Source: Carposina sasakii
Lineage: Eukaryota > Arthropoda > Insecta > Lepidoptera > Carposinidae
Length of the DNA stretch: 64,000 nucleotides
Reading direction: 5' to 3'
Assembly (NCBI GenBank): GCA_014607495.2
Contig: CP053149.1
Coordinates: 14,148,120-14,212,119, forward strand
Below, piece after piece: positions 33,301-48,300 of this stretch. The notes beneath the pieces are model-generated. The model saw only the letters and a program-made list of their open reading frames with translations, was not told where the DNA came from and did no database searches. Both the position numbers and the translations under genes were made by a program. Position 1 is the first letter of the stretch; each line of letters starts with the position of its first letter.

Positions 33301-36300
33301 CGTTCGATTCGCTAAATTAAGAGCGATTGTCGATGGAGATCGTTTATTTCGCTTTGTCATTGTCTGGTATTGCTATTTGCTATCAATGATTTTATCGGTT
33401 TATTTCGATCGATTTCAGTGTTGTGATCTTTGTAGATCATCTGAATTAAGTATAAAAAGTAGACCCTATGATCTGTTGTTTTAAAGTAACTATTCGAAAT
33501 CGTAAAGTAGCAATATGCTCTATGATGGCAGATGGAATTTTTCGAGCTAAGCTAGCTAGATATACAGAATAATACATAATCACCATCACCAATAATTCTG
33601 TCCTCGTAACATAACGTCGTGTCTATGTGAGATGAAATGGTTTTTATTTTCGTATTCACAAAATACAGTAACACTACTTTATATGCAAATATGAAGAAGG
33701 AAAACTATGTTAGTCAAACTACACTAACTGAGCTAACAAGCTGGGGAAAGTTAGTTTTATTTTGTACAATAGAAATATGAAGCCTTTGTATAGCCGCAAG
33801 ATCACTGCAATGAGAGAAAAAGTTGAGTTAAGGTTTTCAGACTAACAGTAGATAGTTTTAACCGGCACGCATCATTTTGAAGCCTAACTTAAACCGTTGA
33901 GAGAAATGTAGCTCAAAGAAGAGAGATCATATAAAAAGCTCGATTCCTTCAAAGGACTTATGTAAAATTAATTTGTTTAAAAAGACGCTGTCTCGATAAT
34001 ATGGGAAAAGTGTTAAATGCCTAGATAAGTCTGTAACACTAAATATGTAAAAGTTTCCACATATAACAGTTCATACACGTCTCGTCTCCATGACAATACA
34101 GAAGACATTGCCCCATGTATAGACGACGAAAATAACAACCTGGGTAATTTAGGCGATGGGCAAGGCAACCCTAATAGCGAGCTTGGAAATAAACTTGCAC
34201 TCGGCTGTCTGAGTGTGACGCCTCATTTATGGCACTATTACGTTTATGTTTATGATGTTATGGTATAGGGTTAGTTGGGTACTTGAGTTGTGTTTGTAGA
34301 TTTAAAAGTTGGGGTTGTGAAGTTTAGTTTTTTTGTAGAGAACATCTGTACTGCCAAATTTTTAATTGGATATTAGTTTATCTAAAATGACACAGTAACG
34401 GCGTGAGGAAACGCAACGATTTATTCATGACTAGCTGTTATCCACTACGAGCGATTATCGTCTACTTAGCCAGCTATCAGCTCCCCTATTCCAAGTCCAA
34501 AAGCAGCCAAGAATAGGAGGTACATCAGAATTGTAAATGTCATATTAGTAGGTCGACGCAAAGATCAGTGGGCGGGGTGAATGAACTCGATGTCACGGTC
34601 ACCACTGGTGCTGCACACGTGGGGTCAACAGCTGAGCTGTTAGTACAGAGAATGTACGAAGACCAGTGTAAGTGGAACTTCAAGAGTCGTGCTTTCATTG
34701 GCTAGGTGCTAAGTTGTGTTGCCAGTGCTTTAAAGAGGTCCCGAAATAGTCAAGTTTGAAGGCTGTTTTTGTTGCAATGCAGGAATTTTATTATCGATTC
34801 CGTGCATGAACTTTCCTAATATTAGATATCCGGGACCGCCTAATAAAGGAAAATCTATTGTGCCAAAATTTCGGAAGTTATAACAAACGCATTAGTATTG
34901 TATGCAAATGTTATTACGGCAATAGACCTGTCGATGCGATTTGTATCTAGGCAGTTAGTAAACAACCTGTTAGTAAAAGTGAATTAGTTAATGATAAGCC
35001 GCGTTAGGGCGTTCTCCATATCGATCGGCGATAACCTATGTAAATAACCGTAATAAATCGCCTATTCTTTTTGTTCTGTTTTTACAAAATATAGTTTTTT
35101 TTTTCTGTGTTGTGTGAACTATGTTTACAATATTCTATACTAATCTAGGGATTGCATATCGGCGCATTGGTTACTCTACCCGTCTTCGATTCGGGCTCTA
35201 CATGGGCTAAAAAGACGACATAACTACCCTCGATTGTCTTTATATCGTACACACAATGCACACAAAGACGCTTCTGCAGTACTACTCAATGCAATATACA
35301 TGTCGTGGCCATATTGTTAAATTGATCATTTCATGAAATGGTCGAGCATTTCATGAAGTGGTCGCATTTCATGAAGTGGCCAATTCAATTTGACCAGATC
35401 GTTAAATCGTCTACATTTCACGATTTTGTCATCCACGTTTGGCCAAATCGTATTAACAGGATGTCCATAAAATCCGAATGTTATATATAAATAATATATA
35501 CCGTACACCATATATAAGTATACCATAAGGTATGATGGTATGATTTTTTTTGCTATTATTTATGTGATATTTTCACAATATAATATTTAAAAACATAAAA
35601 GACTTTACAAAAGCGATTCGCATCTGGCACATCGCCGGACGCTGCATGGGCACGCTCGCTCCGCTCGCTCGGCTCGTGCGTCATTTGTCATAGTCTAACC
35701 TAACCTAACCTATCGTAATCTAAGGTTTTTGTTTAACAATATTATTATAAACCACCATTAAGTCTAATATACATTATACAATATAACACACTATCCGTGA
35801 ACTTCTTCTGCATAGTCACCCTACTCTCTTTAATTTGTTTTATAACCTAAAAAGAAAAATCCGCCATCTTCACACATAAATAAAACGCGCGCAGCGCCTC
35901 TACCGGTGATTCATGTAACTATTTTACGATATGATCAATAATCTTGACCACTTCATGAAATGATCGGGCGTTTAGTTGCCCATATCGAGAAACGATTTTT
36001 AATCATCGATCTGCCCAAACCATATCATGATGTGGCCAATAGACAGTTGAACTTTTCATGAAATGCGACCATTTCATGAAATGCTCGACCATTTCATGAA
36101 ATGATCAATTCTACGATATGGCCACGACATACATACATAAAGACATGCCGTGTTACCAAAATGGGAAGCAATAACTTCAGGATTACCAAGGAGATCCTTG
36201 GTATTCCTTTAGAGAAAAACATTTAGAGAATTAGTGACAAGTTGCTAGTTTATTATCAGAGAGAATACCCCTGAGTCCTTTAGTCAACTATCACCTGATA

Positions 36301-39300
36301 GCAGCTGATGTATGTATTCTAGTGAAGCCCCGGACCAGCCAAGACAAATTGTTTAAGTTTGCTAAAAACGTACCACACCTGACAGCACTATTAGAGTAGG
36401 GCAGATGGTGGTGAAAAATATGTGTAGAGAGCCAATTTCTTTAGTCTACCTATAAGCGTAATAACTTAAATTAATGAGTTATATTAGTTATACAGGGTGT
36501 TTTTTTGTGGCCACCCTTAACGAAGGGCACGTACTCTATACATCAAATAAAGTAAGTTTATGCCAAAAAAAATGCTGGGAAAAAAATTCTTTTTTTTTTC
36601 AATTTTTTTTTTAAATTACTTGATCTGGCGAAATTTATAGTGTCTAGTGTTTATGTTAGTTTTTTTATAGACAGATATTAATTATTTCTCGTGAAAAAAT
36701 CTTGCTACGCGCGTCTATGTGCATTTATGCAGAAAAACGCAGTCTATTTACTCAACTTTGGACCCTAATATTTTGGAAACCAGACACTTCCCAGGTATGC
36801 TTCCATGGAGAAAAATGATCGTGATGATGAGGAGATTCCGTAGTTTTCGGGAACGTTGACGACCAAAAATCACCCTGTATGTGTTTCACTTCATAGTGGC
36901 TTTAACAGTTTGTCATGTAGGTATTGTTGTATGGATATGTCACCCAATCATTCAGGGTACTTATCGGTATAGTGAGTCATCTCATCGGGTTACAGTTGTA
37001 ATTTACAACAGCTATCAAATAGCGATTTACGATTTGAATCGGCAAAACATAGACATAAACTCATCGATTTCATTAAGTGGACTTTACATTTGAGGTGGGT
37101 TCATTTTATTATCTTACAAATTAAAATGTTTTGTGACATAATCATCATGTGTCTAAATGATAAGTAGCCCTAACTTAATGTCTTATAATATCACTTACCC
37201 GAAAACCGAAATCCCTAAATATAATATGACCTAATTTTTTTGCTATAAATATCATAATCTATAATATACATAAGACATAAAATGCTTTTCTATAATAGTT
37301 GTAAGTCCTAACGGACCTAACCTTCCAATATCAACTTTCTTGTTTTAATCAACTATGCAACATGCACGCAAGCATGTAGTATGCAAGCAAGCATGCAGGA
37401 TGCACGCAAGCATATAGTATGCAAGCAAGCATGCAGGATGCAAGCAAGCATGCAGGGTGCAAGCAAGCATGCAGGATGCAAGCAAACATGCAGCGGGCAT
37501 GGTTTCTGTCACGGCTCCGGCGCTGCGGGACTTCGGCGGTCCCACGCGCTTTTCATTACACTCTAGGAGTAGGGCAGACAAGACTGCGTGGAGCCGGGGT
37601 AAACTGAGTCGATTTAAGTACCTGTTTTTTTATTCATCCTAATTTTTGTTTTAAATAATGCTCTAGAAAGATTCCTATTAACAATATTATTATAAACCAC
37701 CATTCGGTCTAACATACATTATACAATATAACACTTAGGACATGTGACTTTATAGCAAGAAAAATTAGGACATGTAATCATTATAGCACCCGATCTTAAG
37801 GCACAAAAGTATTAGAATTAAAGACGATTAGGTAATATACAATTTCGTATACGCGAATATTATGGAAAGTGATGATTATAGCAAACTTGTTAGGGATTAT
37901 GATTTTCGGACGATCGATATTCGGAGAAGAAAGGGACTACCATGGTAAATATATTCTCATCCGAAATTATGTTTTTTCGAGTCGAACTCACATTACACCA
38001 CCTTCATAATTTTATCACCTACTTAATACAGAAGTTCAATGTTCACTTAACTTGCTTTTATTTGTACAGGTGCAGTATCATGCAACTGTTTGTATGAACA
38101 GTAACTTAATCGTAGAGCCCAGGGACGAAATGATAACAAAGCTTGCTTCACGTAGAGAGATATAGGTACATACATACATTTGTATGTAACTGCAGTACCT
38201 ACCATGATCCGACCCCCCATTGTAAACAGTGCCTTACTTACGCATTGTGCGTTCGGATCAGCGCGCACGCATTCAGCATGACGACCATAGGCGGGCGCAT
38301 GCGCGTGAATATGATTGGAGCTTTCGAAAATAGACCGCGCGTGCTATTACGCCAAAATGCTAAAGAGGTGTTATTGTGTAATATAATTGGACAAATTGTG
38401 TTAAAAGCCTTTGGTTTTTTGATCGAAGCATTTGGTCTATCGATTTGGTTAAGTGGCGCTTGAGGCGTTAGACAAATTCCGCAGTTGCACAAATGAACCA
38501 ACGAACGAAAGTTGGTAGTTGCTAAATCAATGCAAAAAATACTTAAGTTGTCAAGTCCTTAAACGACAGATAATTCTACGGTCTACTCTTAGGTCTACTG
38601 AATTAGTTTACAATTTTGTTCCAAAATAACTAAACTGGCAGTAAAACTTATCTTTTAGAGATCAATAGAACCTTACCTAAAATGCGCTTACATAGTGAGA
38701 ACAGTTTTCCTAATTGAAAACAAATCTTTTCCCTCGAAATTGCAGTTAGTTCAAATAGTTCCCGTTTCCCCTAGTGCTCTTGGTTCTCCCTCGCGTGGGA
38801 AGGCAATAGGTATCGACCTTGAATCACCCATGCGGAAAGTGCGAATAATTCCCTGTTACGAGTATGGGGGGCCGACGACGTTAACAGGTAAATTTTCTAT
38901 GAGGTGCTTACTACACGCAGAATTTGGTACTTTTAAGACCAATGCAGAATATGTTTTTCCACACCAATTTAAAGTCTGAAAATAGCAAAATTGACAATGA
39001 ACCTGTTTCTGAATTCTGAAAGCATGACCTTTTTAAATATTAGACGTGGGTTCACGTTAATATTGGATAGGCGTGAAGTGAAGGCTGTTCAGCGTCAGAG
39101 TGGGCTAAATCATTAAAATATTCCGGGAATATACGATTTGCGAGTTACTTCAGAAGCTGTTAATGTGTAAAGCGTTTGCCAATGCCAAGTATAATATGTC
39201 GGTAATAAAGGTTATTGAGGAACTCTGCCAAAACCCTGGAGTTTATTGTTAATAGACTCTTTATTGTAGCATTAAATACTGCAAAAATGGGTTTAGCCAC

Positions 39301-42300
39301 TATTTAGCGGAGGCTAGGAAACCAAAGATGACTTTGATCTTGCTGATTATGTCCAATTAAAAGGGGTCAGGAGAGTTATTGGATCCTTATCCAAGGCTGA
39401 CTCCTTAGTGAGGACATAGCCTAGTATGAGTTCAAAATTTCCTCGAATCAACTGAGATTTGGTCTTTTAACCGGTTTACATGAATACATATTGTCGTCTA
39501 CGTTACATTACGTCCTCGTACGTTCATCCCACGGGTACGGGATGACCCCTACGGGTAATAAACGTTATGTGGGCAAATGTTGTCGTAGATACACTAATTT
39601 AACGGGGGTGGGAAGGGTCGGAGGGTCGAGTCCGGCTTACAGCTTAATAAGATGGCTATAAAAATAAATACAGGTGGATTTGAGTGACTTTATGGAATAG
39701 GGAATGTGGTAAAAGAACAATTTGGTTGATGCCTTTTCATGCCGATTCACCTACGCGCTGCGGATACTGACGATGAACTTCGATGGGCCTGATCGTGACA
39801 CAGCACAGGCCACATGAAATAAGTTCAAATATTTTATTTCATAGTAATATATAAGTAATCTAACCACTATCAAAGCAGCACTGTGATGCACGGGCACAGA
39901 TGTTTTACCGAAAAGAAGACCGCTCATTTTTAGTCGTCTCGTAAATACTATACAAGTACTTACGTACTTCTACCTACTCCCTTTTGTGGAGTTCTTTCAC
40001 AACATCCTCGCAGTGACAAAACAGATCGGGCGTGGTACTCTCTGTCCGTTGTCGTATGAAGGAAGGAAAGATAAAGTGGCGGCGGCAAACTAGCTGTTTC
40101 CCGCAACTTCCTCTGTGTGACCTGCTGAATGTAGCCTGTGCCCTTCTCCGTACTCCCAACTATGTGTATGCAAAATTACCTATACATATATAAGACGATT
40201 AGGTGTATGTTTTATAATTTGTTTTCAAAATCCTGAATTCCTGATAAACTGTAAATGATGTTTCTGGAAGAATCTGGAATAGACTTGAAATATGTATTGG
40301 TCGCCACTATATTTTAAATACCTACATGATCGATTTTTTCTGCGTCCCTTTCATTTCTATTGTGACATGTGGGGTGCCTATTTGACCCTCTGTTTATTCT
40401 ACTTACATACATATACTGACCGGGGTCACTTAAAGATTATCAATAAAGCAGAATAAAATATAAGACATATACATTTACACATGGCTGTGTTTTCAAAAAT
40501 GGAGTAGCCAAAACTGAAGGATAACGATGGAGATCACACAGCCACGTTTAGCGAAGCGGGGTCAGACGTAATACTTACAAAATAAGTACCTATACTAAAT
40601 GAAGTGTCAGAGTTTCTGACTTCGAAATTTCAACAAGCTTTCTTGGCTGAAAGTTTTCATCTCCAAAGTAATTAATCAAAGTTGGACGTTTCTGGGATGA
40701 CAGGAACTTCACAAAAGAAAAATATCGTTGCCTCGAGTAGTAAGTACCTATAATATCGTCTAAGCAGGTACTCGTAGGTTCGTAAAAAATATTCAGGGCT
40801 ACGTAACATTCTTCGGAAATGGAGATAATGCTAGAAATAATATGTTTAATTTTTACGTTTGAATCTTACCCTGTTGGAATGAAAGTTCAAGTAAATGCAT
40901 ATACCTATCCTATAATATAATTACTTTATTGATTTCTCACTTCTACGTAACTAGGTATTTGTAAAAGAACATATAATACACGGTAAAAGAATGATACAAA
41001 GTTTAAATGTATCAACCGAACGAACTAAAAAGTCACTGTGAAAGTGAAAATCCCGGTTTGTTGACAAACGTCTCGTCTTCGTTATTCTGTGAAATTACTT
41101 ATTGTGCTGCCATAAATGGACATCAGATAACGGCCAGAGAGCATAACACTTTTAAATAGAAACCATGCTATCTATATGTGTACAGCTATTAAATTTGACG
41201 TAAGCCTAAAACCACATTTAATAATATTCTCTTTTACATTGGAAATGCTCACGAGTGCAGGTGAATATTTAAATTAAATAAATTCTCTAGGCGTTCATTG
41301 AGCTTAATCTATTATTGAATCCAGTTTCAAAGCATCTGGTCTAGGTGTCTAGACGGCCCTTGTAAGGCTAGGAGCAAAAAATCTCGGTTTCAATCACGGA
41401 GGGCTGTGATTGAAACCGAGATTTTTTGCTCACCTAGCCTCACAAGGAGAATACTAATGTTTTTATTTCTTGAACTTTTATATAAAGAAGGTACTTACAC
41501 AATATTTAAATAGTACCTAGATGTGTAAGTAATTATTACAGAATCCATCTACACACATATCTCATATTATTTTACTTTTACCAATTAGGTAAGTATGTAC
41601 TAACATAAATGGCTAATAATATAAAATAAGCTTGTTAAAACTAATAGGTGTGTTGCGACCACATTGCAGGCTCAAGATGTCATAAAGTAAAAAAGCATAC
41701 CATAAATTATATGCATGATATATGTTTTTCTCTTACAACAACGCAAAGAAGAATAGTCTATGCACATATTAAGATTCTTTGTTTAGTCAGAAGTATCAGT
41801 TACCCGCTTGTTTTTGCAAACAATAACTCATTGACGCCAACCACGTGTGAAGTCTAATATAGTACTCGGAAGTTGATAGGTAATAGCACTATTACCAATG
41901 TCCACCAAGTGAACCTATCCAATTATATACGCTCTACTTTACCACACATAAACTGTTGAATGCTCTGATGATGCATGCGATGTGAAAGCATTTTTTATAT
42001 TGCAACGTAAAAACCAGGAAGTTCACACTTTATCCGACTCAACACTTTGCCCGTTGTTTACGAGTAACTTTCTTGGCAGCTCCCGATCTATTAGGTTAGG
42101 CGGGGAGCGATTTATGTTTCAGTTGCCCTATTTACAGGCAAACTATGTAATGTAGGTTTTGGTAAAAATAAAGTGTTTAATTCGACAGGTGCATTTATTT
42201 ACATCGTAGAGCGTTGCCCTGTTAATGGAACCGGGAGAAGCTTATGTACTTACTTACCTACTTGTATGAAAACTATCCATATAGAATATTCAGTTCTATA

Positions 42301-45300
42301 AGGACTTGTTTGTTTCTCTGAGTTTTGAATATCAGACCCGATTTACATTGAATTTAACTACAAGATCTTTCCAGGGACTTTGTGTAACATATTTCAGATA
42401 TGTTTCACAGCTTAAACTGATGGCTGATACTTTTACTGGCAAAGCGTTTTACCACGACCGTAAATAAACGAAGAGTCGTTAAAATGCCATATATGAGATA
42501 TTTGATTTTATGCGCCATCTGGATGCTGAACACTGAACTGAACTGCAGCTCGGTTCATTGGGCTTGTTAAATTTATTGATATATTATTTTGTATCGGTTC
42601 AGCCTGAATATTGCTTGTATTTGCCTATTTTTCATTGATCTACAGCTGGAAATAAAAGTAGGTACTTATTGCAATCAATGAAAAACTATGATTTCAATTC
42701 TGGTAACCATTGCACAATTTGCAAAAATGACATATTATTGCTAATCTAGCGCTAAGGTAGTGAATGTTTGATGATTTACGAATAACTATTGTTATGATAT
42801 TGCCTGTCTTGTCTTTTAGGTGCAGTTTCCATACAAAGCCACTCAACAATCCCGGGCTGTGTACGAAAATATGAGATATTAATAAACATTTCATATGTAA
42901 ACAATATACTTATATAAATTTAGTTATCGGGATATAATATACTGTCTGGCTGACCAGGAGTTGGTCAGATAAGGTTTTATTGGATATTCAGTAGGTTAAT
43001 GGTATAAGGCATGTTGTTCCTATTCCTATGCAAGACTATTTATATAGTTTTTGCCCATGACACTATTCGCATGGACTGCACTAACGGCCACAAATTTTAC
43101 ACTTTACTACTTTCGACTTTTAGGTTTGCTAGGTTTTAGGTTAGCCGTTGTCTTTCCGGGGAACTTTGGCAATATTGTAAACTCACAGACTACCATCTAA
43201 ACTTCTTGTACCTATCTATGTTAAGTGGCTGTTTTTATTTGGAAGAACAATCTACTCATCAAAAACTGCAAAATACGTTATTGGGTATATTGCAGCTGGT
43301 ATACCGTGAGCGTGCTTGTGCTTGAACTAAAGATGTGTTATGCTTCATCCATAATAACCATTATAAATTATAACTTACAATCAGGAACTTCCAGTATGTA
43401 ACTAGTTTTATTTAGTGCCTGTGGCTACGATTAGTACGAGTATGTACATCTTGTATGTACATCTAAGTACAATATGTTTGTGCTAGTCGAAATTTAGGTT
43501 GACGATTGTTTTGTAACGTTTAACCGGTACTGATACATTTGGCAACAGACCTGCGTGTTAACTGCCACTAAAGCAGTGACGAATAAAGGCCTATAAATTG
43601 TACATTGGCAATGTTTAGCTAGGATTAAACGTTGTAATTCAGCACTGAGGTTTTAGGCATGGCCTTCTCTTTTCTATAAGTATTTCTATTACTTTTCCAT
43701 CATCATCGGGGTTTGGGACGTTTATTTTTCTTTATTTTAGGAAAGTTAACAGCTTACAACTATATACATATCAAGACAGAAACAATATGCCATATATGAA
43801 AAATTACAACTTCCACTTTAAGTTACAGTATTGCAGGTAACATTATATGAAAGAAACAAAAAATATCACTGACAAAATGTGGTATCACTGACATAATGGG
43901 AAAAATAAAATAATAAAGAAAGATTGCTAACAGTGAGAATCAACCATCGCCAGGTTTACTTCTTTGTTCTATTATTTTTGGATTCTTGATCACTAGGTTG
44001 CTTCTGGCCTCCCAAACCTAGGAAATTCATCGTATCCTATCTTCATGGCTATCTTCGGGTATAACCCGCGGAGTAGATAGGAAATCCGATTACATAGTTC
44101 GCTTCCTTTACACTAGTTAACACAATAAAATGCTATTAAGTATGTACTTGTACCGCAAGTTATTAGCAAGTTATTAACATAAAATTCTGCTTCTCATTGT
44201 CCCCAGTTCAAATCAGCTCACAGAGCTGCCCAGAGAAATATGCCAAATGCCGCTCCAAGTGCTGCTAGTGAACGACAACCTGCTAACGAGTTTGCCCAAG
44301 GAGCTGGGCAAGATGACCACGCTGGCCGACCTGGACGCGTCCAGGAACCGTCTGACGCAAGTGCCCATGACGCTGGGGGACTGCACCGGCTTGAGGGCGC
44401 TGGACCTCAGTAATAACCAGCTCGGGTTACTTCCATTACGTAAGCATACAATTAATTTATTAACATAATATATCTGGCGATTAAGTCTAAGGCTGTATTA
44501 CGGCAAAACCGCCGCGGTTTTTAACCGCCTGACATTGTGATTAAAGGAAACCAATGGAATTTTGTTACATAGCCAGCGGGTAAAAACTGCGCAAAAATTT
44601 GAGATCCATAGAACTTTATATTCGCGGTTTTTAACCGTAGTGTGCGCGTCTCGAGCGGTTGCGCGGTTTAGCGCTTGCAGGAAAAAACCGTAGTGCGGCC
44701 TTAACCTAAGACCGGTAGAGAGAGTCCCTCACGGGACAAAAACAGCTCTTTAGAGTGGCAACATGAGGTATGTCATACAGTTCGCTCCTTAGAGTTCTAT
44801 CTACACTTTACTTGAAAGTGATATATTTCCTACCTATCTATATTTATCTCCAAGTTTAATAGGATTTCCTATAGCCAGTGAAGTGAACTACACAAGTAAT
44901 TCATCTTTGATTTAAATTCCTTTGCAGAAATCACATACCTAAAACTGGAACATTTAGACATAAGCTGCAATTGCATTTCCTCGCTGCCGCTGGAGTTAAG
45001 GAACATGACCACAATCGTCACCCTCGAACTGGACAACAACCCTTTAGTATCACCTCCTACCACTGTAAGTACATAGTTTACTTTTTGAATTGCTGGTTAC
45101 GTTAGAACATGGTATTTTAGAGCCAGTTGTTTCATGAGTACTTTAGGTTACTATGTAACAATTAAATGGCATATGTATATCAAAAAAACTATAGTTTGAC
45201 TGGATGGTGAATTATGAAGTCAAACGTGGTATCATCACTACATATTATAAAACAATAGTCGTTTTCTGCTGTCTGTCTCTCCCTATGTATGCTTCAATCT

Positions 45301-48300
45301 CAAATTCAAAAATGTATCTTTCAAACTAGGGAACGAATTTTAATGCGGTTTTTTTTAAATAGATAAGAGTTATTCATTAGGAAGGTTTATAATGTATAAC
45401 TAAGGACCCGCCCCGAGTTCGCACGGGAGTAATGCACTGCCACGCGGGCGAAGCCGTGGGCGGCCGCTAGTATTATATAAAATTTAAAATTGCTTTCTAT
45501 ACCAATAAAGGTGATTCTAAAATCCGCCGTCATGTTTTGTATATCTACTCGAGACAAGGCAAGACCTAGTACGACAATCTATGTACATAATAGCATCACT
45601 GGTCCTCCTATCACTACGTCTATGTATCACACGAACAGAAGAACCCCCCTAGATTTATATTTATAAACCCACAATTTCAGATATGCATGCGCGGGCGCGT
45701 TCACATATTCAAGTACCTGGAAAACATGGCGAACAAAGACAATCTACCGGCACACAAGCGGGTAGAGGAGACTCGGAAGGCTTCCAAACACTCGTCATAC
45801 ATTGGCAGCCCAACGATGGGCCATCAGATTATGGCGGGAAACGCCACAATAGACTGTCTGAGGCATAAGCCGAGGCATGTGGTCGATAGTGGATATAGCA
45901 CCGATGGCATTGATAAGAGGTGTTCAAGTGATGGTAAGTGGTGACCTATTTAGTTACAAATCATTGCTGTGATGTAAAACCAAATACTTAAATTCGCTCA
46001 TAATTCTGATGATGATAAACATGGTCAAGATTTTAATTTAATACAGGCGAAGAGCTAGATGTCGCTGATATTTTACATCTGCCCCACCATTCTAAACATG
46101 GTGGCTTAAATCTCCCTCGTAATCCTAAAGTTCTGGCTACCACGTTTGGGGAACATAGCCTGCATGTGTATGCATGCCGTGCCTCAAAACCGGCAGTAGG
46201 TTACCTCAGGCCACGTGGGACTGAGACGATGGAGGAAACCTAGGTTCACCCAAATTAATTTCCAAGCTTTTGTTACGTATATTTTTAATAATTATTTATC
46301 TATAATAATTTTACATTTCTAAACTAATATGGTACAACCAATATTTTGGTGAATTTTTGAACCTAGTTAATACGAGTATTATCCGTACCATAAATGTGTT
46401 GCTACATTTGATAGCTAAAAGAGTCTAGGATTTATCCTGATTATTGCAGCCTACGAGTGGAACTCTCTGTGTTACCGATATGTAGAATTTATTGTTAATT
46501 TTATTGTGTTCGTTGTATATGTTTTCCGAGTCGGCTCTTGAGATAATTTTCCGACCGTTTCTACACCTGACACAAGAATCTAACGTCAGATACTTGGTTT
46601 ACCCTGGACCCAGGCCTAAATAATATAAGTATCGAACGTCAGATACTACTTTATAAGCATTTCGCCCTCGAATCATGCTTGATATGCTACGTATTTGACT
46701 TCAAGGCTTTCTAGAGGTGCCACTGGCGGTTATTTGCGTCCTCGCATTAGGCGTTGACCTGATGTCCGTCGGCAGCGAATGTGACACGCTATCTATGTCC
46801 AGGCGGCGGGGACTCGACGTGCGGCGGCTCGGGTCGCTCCACACCGTCCACGCCGTCCACGCTGTCTCCGGGCGCCGCGCTCTCGAGAGCGCAGTCTCTT
46901 TCCAGCGAGACCCCGCTGGCGCCGCTCACTCCGCTACTCACCGGGTGAGCTTATTCACTTAGCTAATAAAGGCTTTAAACTAGGTTTAAGCTATACACAA
47001 TTTAATTTGACAGATATATTATTCTGTACTATTCTATTTTGCTGTGTTGGCCCGTCACGGGCCTGTAACACTGATTTTAATTCATGTACGGATTTTCTAA
47101 AATTGTCACTTAACTATACCCAAGAAGGGTTGGCGTCAGGCCGGCAGCCGGTCGTAAAAAAAAACGCCAAATCTTTGACAATATGAGTTTCAAAAGAAAC
47201 TATCCCCCGATTACGTAAAAGCAATAGCAAAGCCGAAGCAAAGCGATAGCGAAAATTGTACAATATTCGCCTTGAAATGTCAAAGTTCCTTTGAAATTCA
47301 TTTTACGTAATACGAATTTGACAACCAATTAGCGATTTTTTGTACAATTTTCGCTATCGCTTTACTTTTACTAGTTAGGTAATTAATAAGGGGGCATATT
47401 GCACTGACTCCATTTATTATAGGATAGGGGCAGGAAGATGATGATGATTATTTTATTTTGCTGTCAAAAGTCATGTATAACAAGGATGATATTTTACACG
47501 CGGGTTAATAGTCACACGTGACTTTTGACAGCAATATATGGAACATCTGTCAAATTAAACTGTTTATGCGAGGTAATAGATTCATAGAATAATCATTTGG
47601 CCATACGTGTGACAGACTATATTAAAGATCTTATTACTTACATGTAATTTTTAGATAGACCTTTCAATTTATCTACAAGCAATTGACCTCTATTACACCT
47701 GATTTAAAAGCAATATTTATATAATTATTATTACGGAATTGTTATCTTATCAGAACTAACAGTAATTGCTAAAGATAACCTACATAGTTAAAATAAAATG
47801 ATAGGAAAAACTTCGTTGTCAAAGTGAAAGTATCGATAATAAAATTAATGTGGATATCTATGTACTAAACATAGTTTTCTAATTTACTTTGCGGTTTGTA
47901 TTAAAATTATATCTTTACCACCAGTATTATATTTTTATACAGTAACCAACTCATGATAAGATTACATTTCGTTTAACAATTACAAAAATTGGCGTGTATG
48001 TAGTAAATCGACTAAGGAACTCGGGCATACTCTCAGGGGAAATTCTAGAACTTGTCTCCGATCGTTTATACCTGTCCCCGCCTTGCTAAAAGTGGCTGTG
48101 GGATATCTATTGTGATATTGCAGTTCTGGCTACCCTATTTCGGTAACCAAGCCGTATACATATGTATGTGTTACAACATCTGTTTGTATATAAAGCGTAC
48201 ATTTCCTTTTATAAATACCTACATATACTTTAAACATCGATTGTCATATAGGTGGTGTGTAATATCTATACGAAAATATTTGCCTTATCTAGAAATCGAA

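Larger units (their letters stand above)
32133..44206. other. Lrch intron 2, main part
   Basis: About 12 kb. Recognised contents are a long-TIR element (35301-36129), a TA-flanked TIR element (36491-36879), a GCATGC minisatellite (37362-37498), a fragment of the long-TIR family (37677-37733), a dispersed repeat (40470-40545) and a perfect-looking hairpin (41358-41447). The open stretches at 38143-38463 and 38695-38979 show no family. The rest is unassigned AT-rich sequence. Confidence 0.5.

Noticed and set aside
37362..37498. CRISPR-like array
   Set aside because: The units are directly tandem with no unique spacers, in a eukaryotic intron.
37345..37642. Open frames over the minisatellite
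   Set aside because: Produced by 19-bp periodic repeats; all frames stay open for the same reason.
38143..38463. Plus-strand open frame of 106 codons
   Set aside because: No domain or compositional sign of a protein; an overlapping minus frame is similarly open, as expected by chance in a GC-richer patch.
38695..38979. Plus-strand open frame of 94 codons
   Set aside because: No motif, no splice context, no recognised family.
46047..46245. In-frame extension after AATACAG that could be an extra Lrch exon
   Set aside because: The frame runs to a stop with no good donor, and its latter half looks like dispersed repeat. Exon 5 joins 46803 in phase without it.
46717..46962. Open frame over Lrch exon 6 in a different frame
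   Set aside because: Exon 6 in the phase required by exons 5 and 7 gives a Ser/Thr/Pro linker typical of LRCH; the other frame is a shadow.
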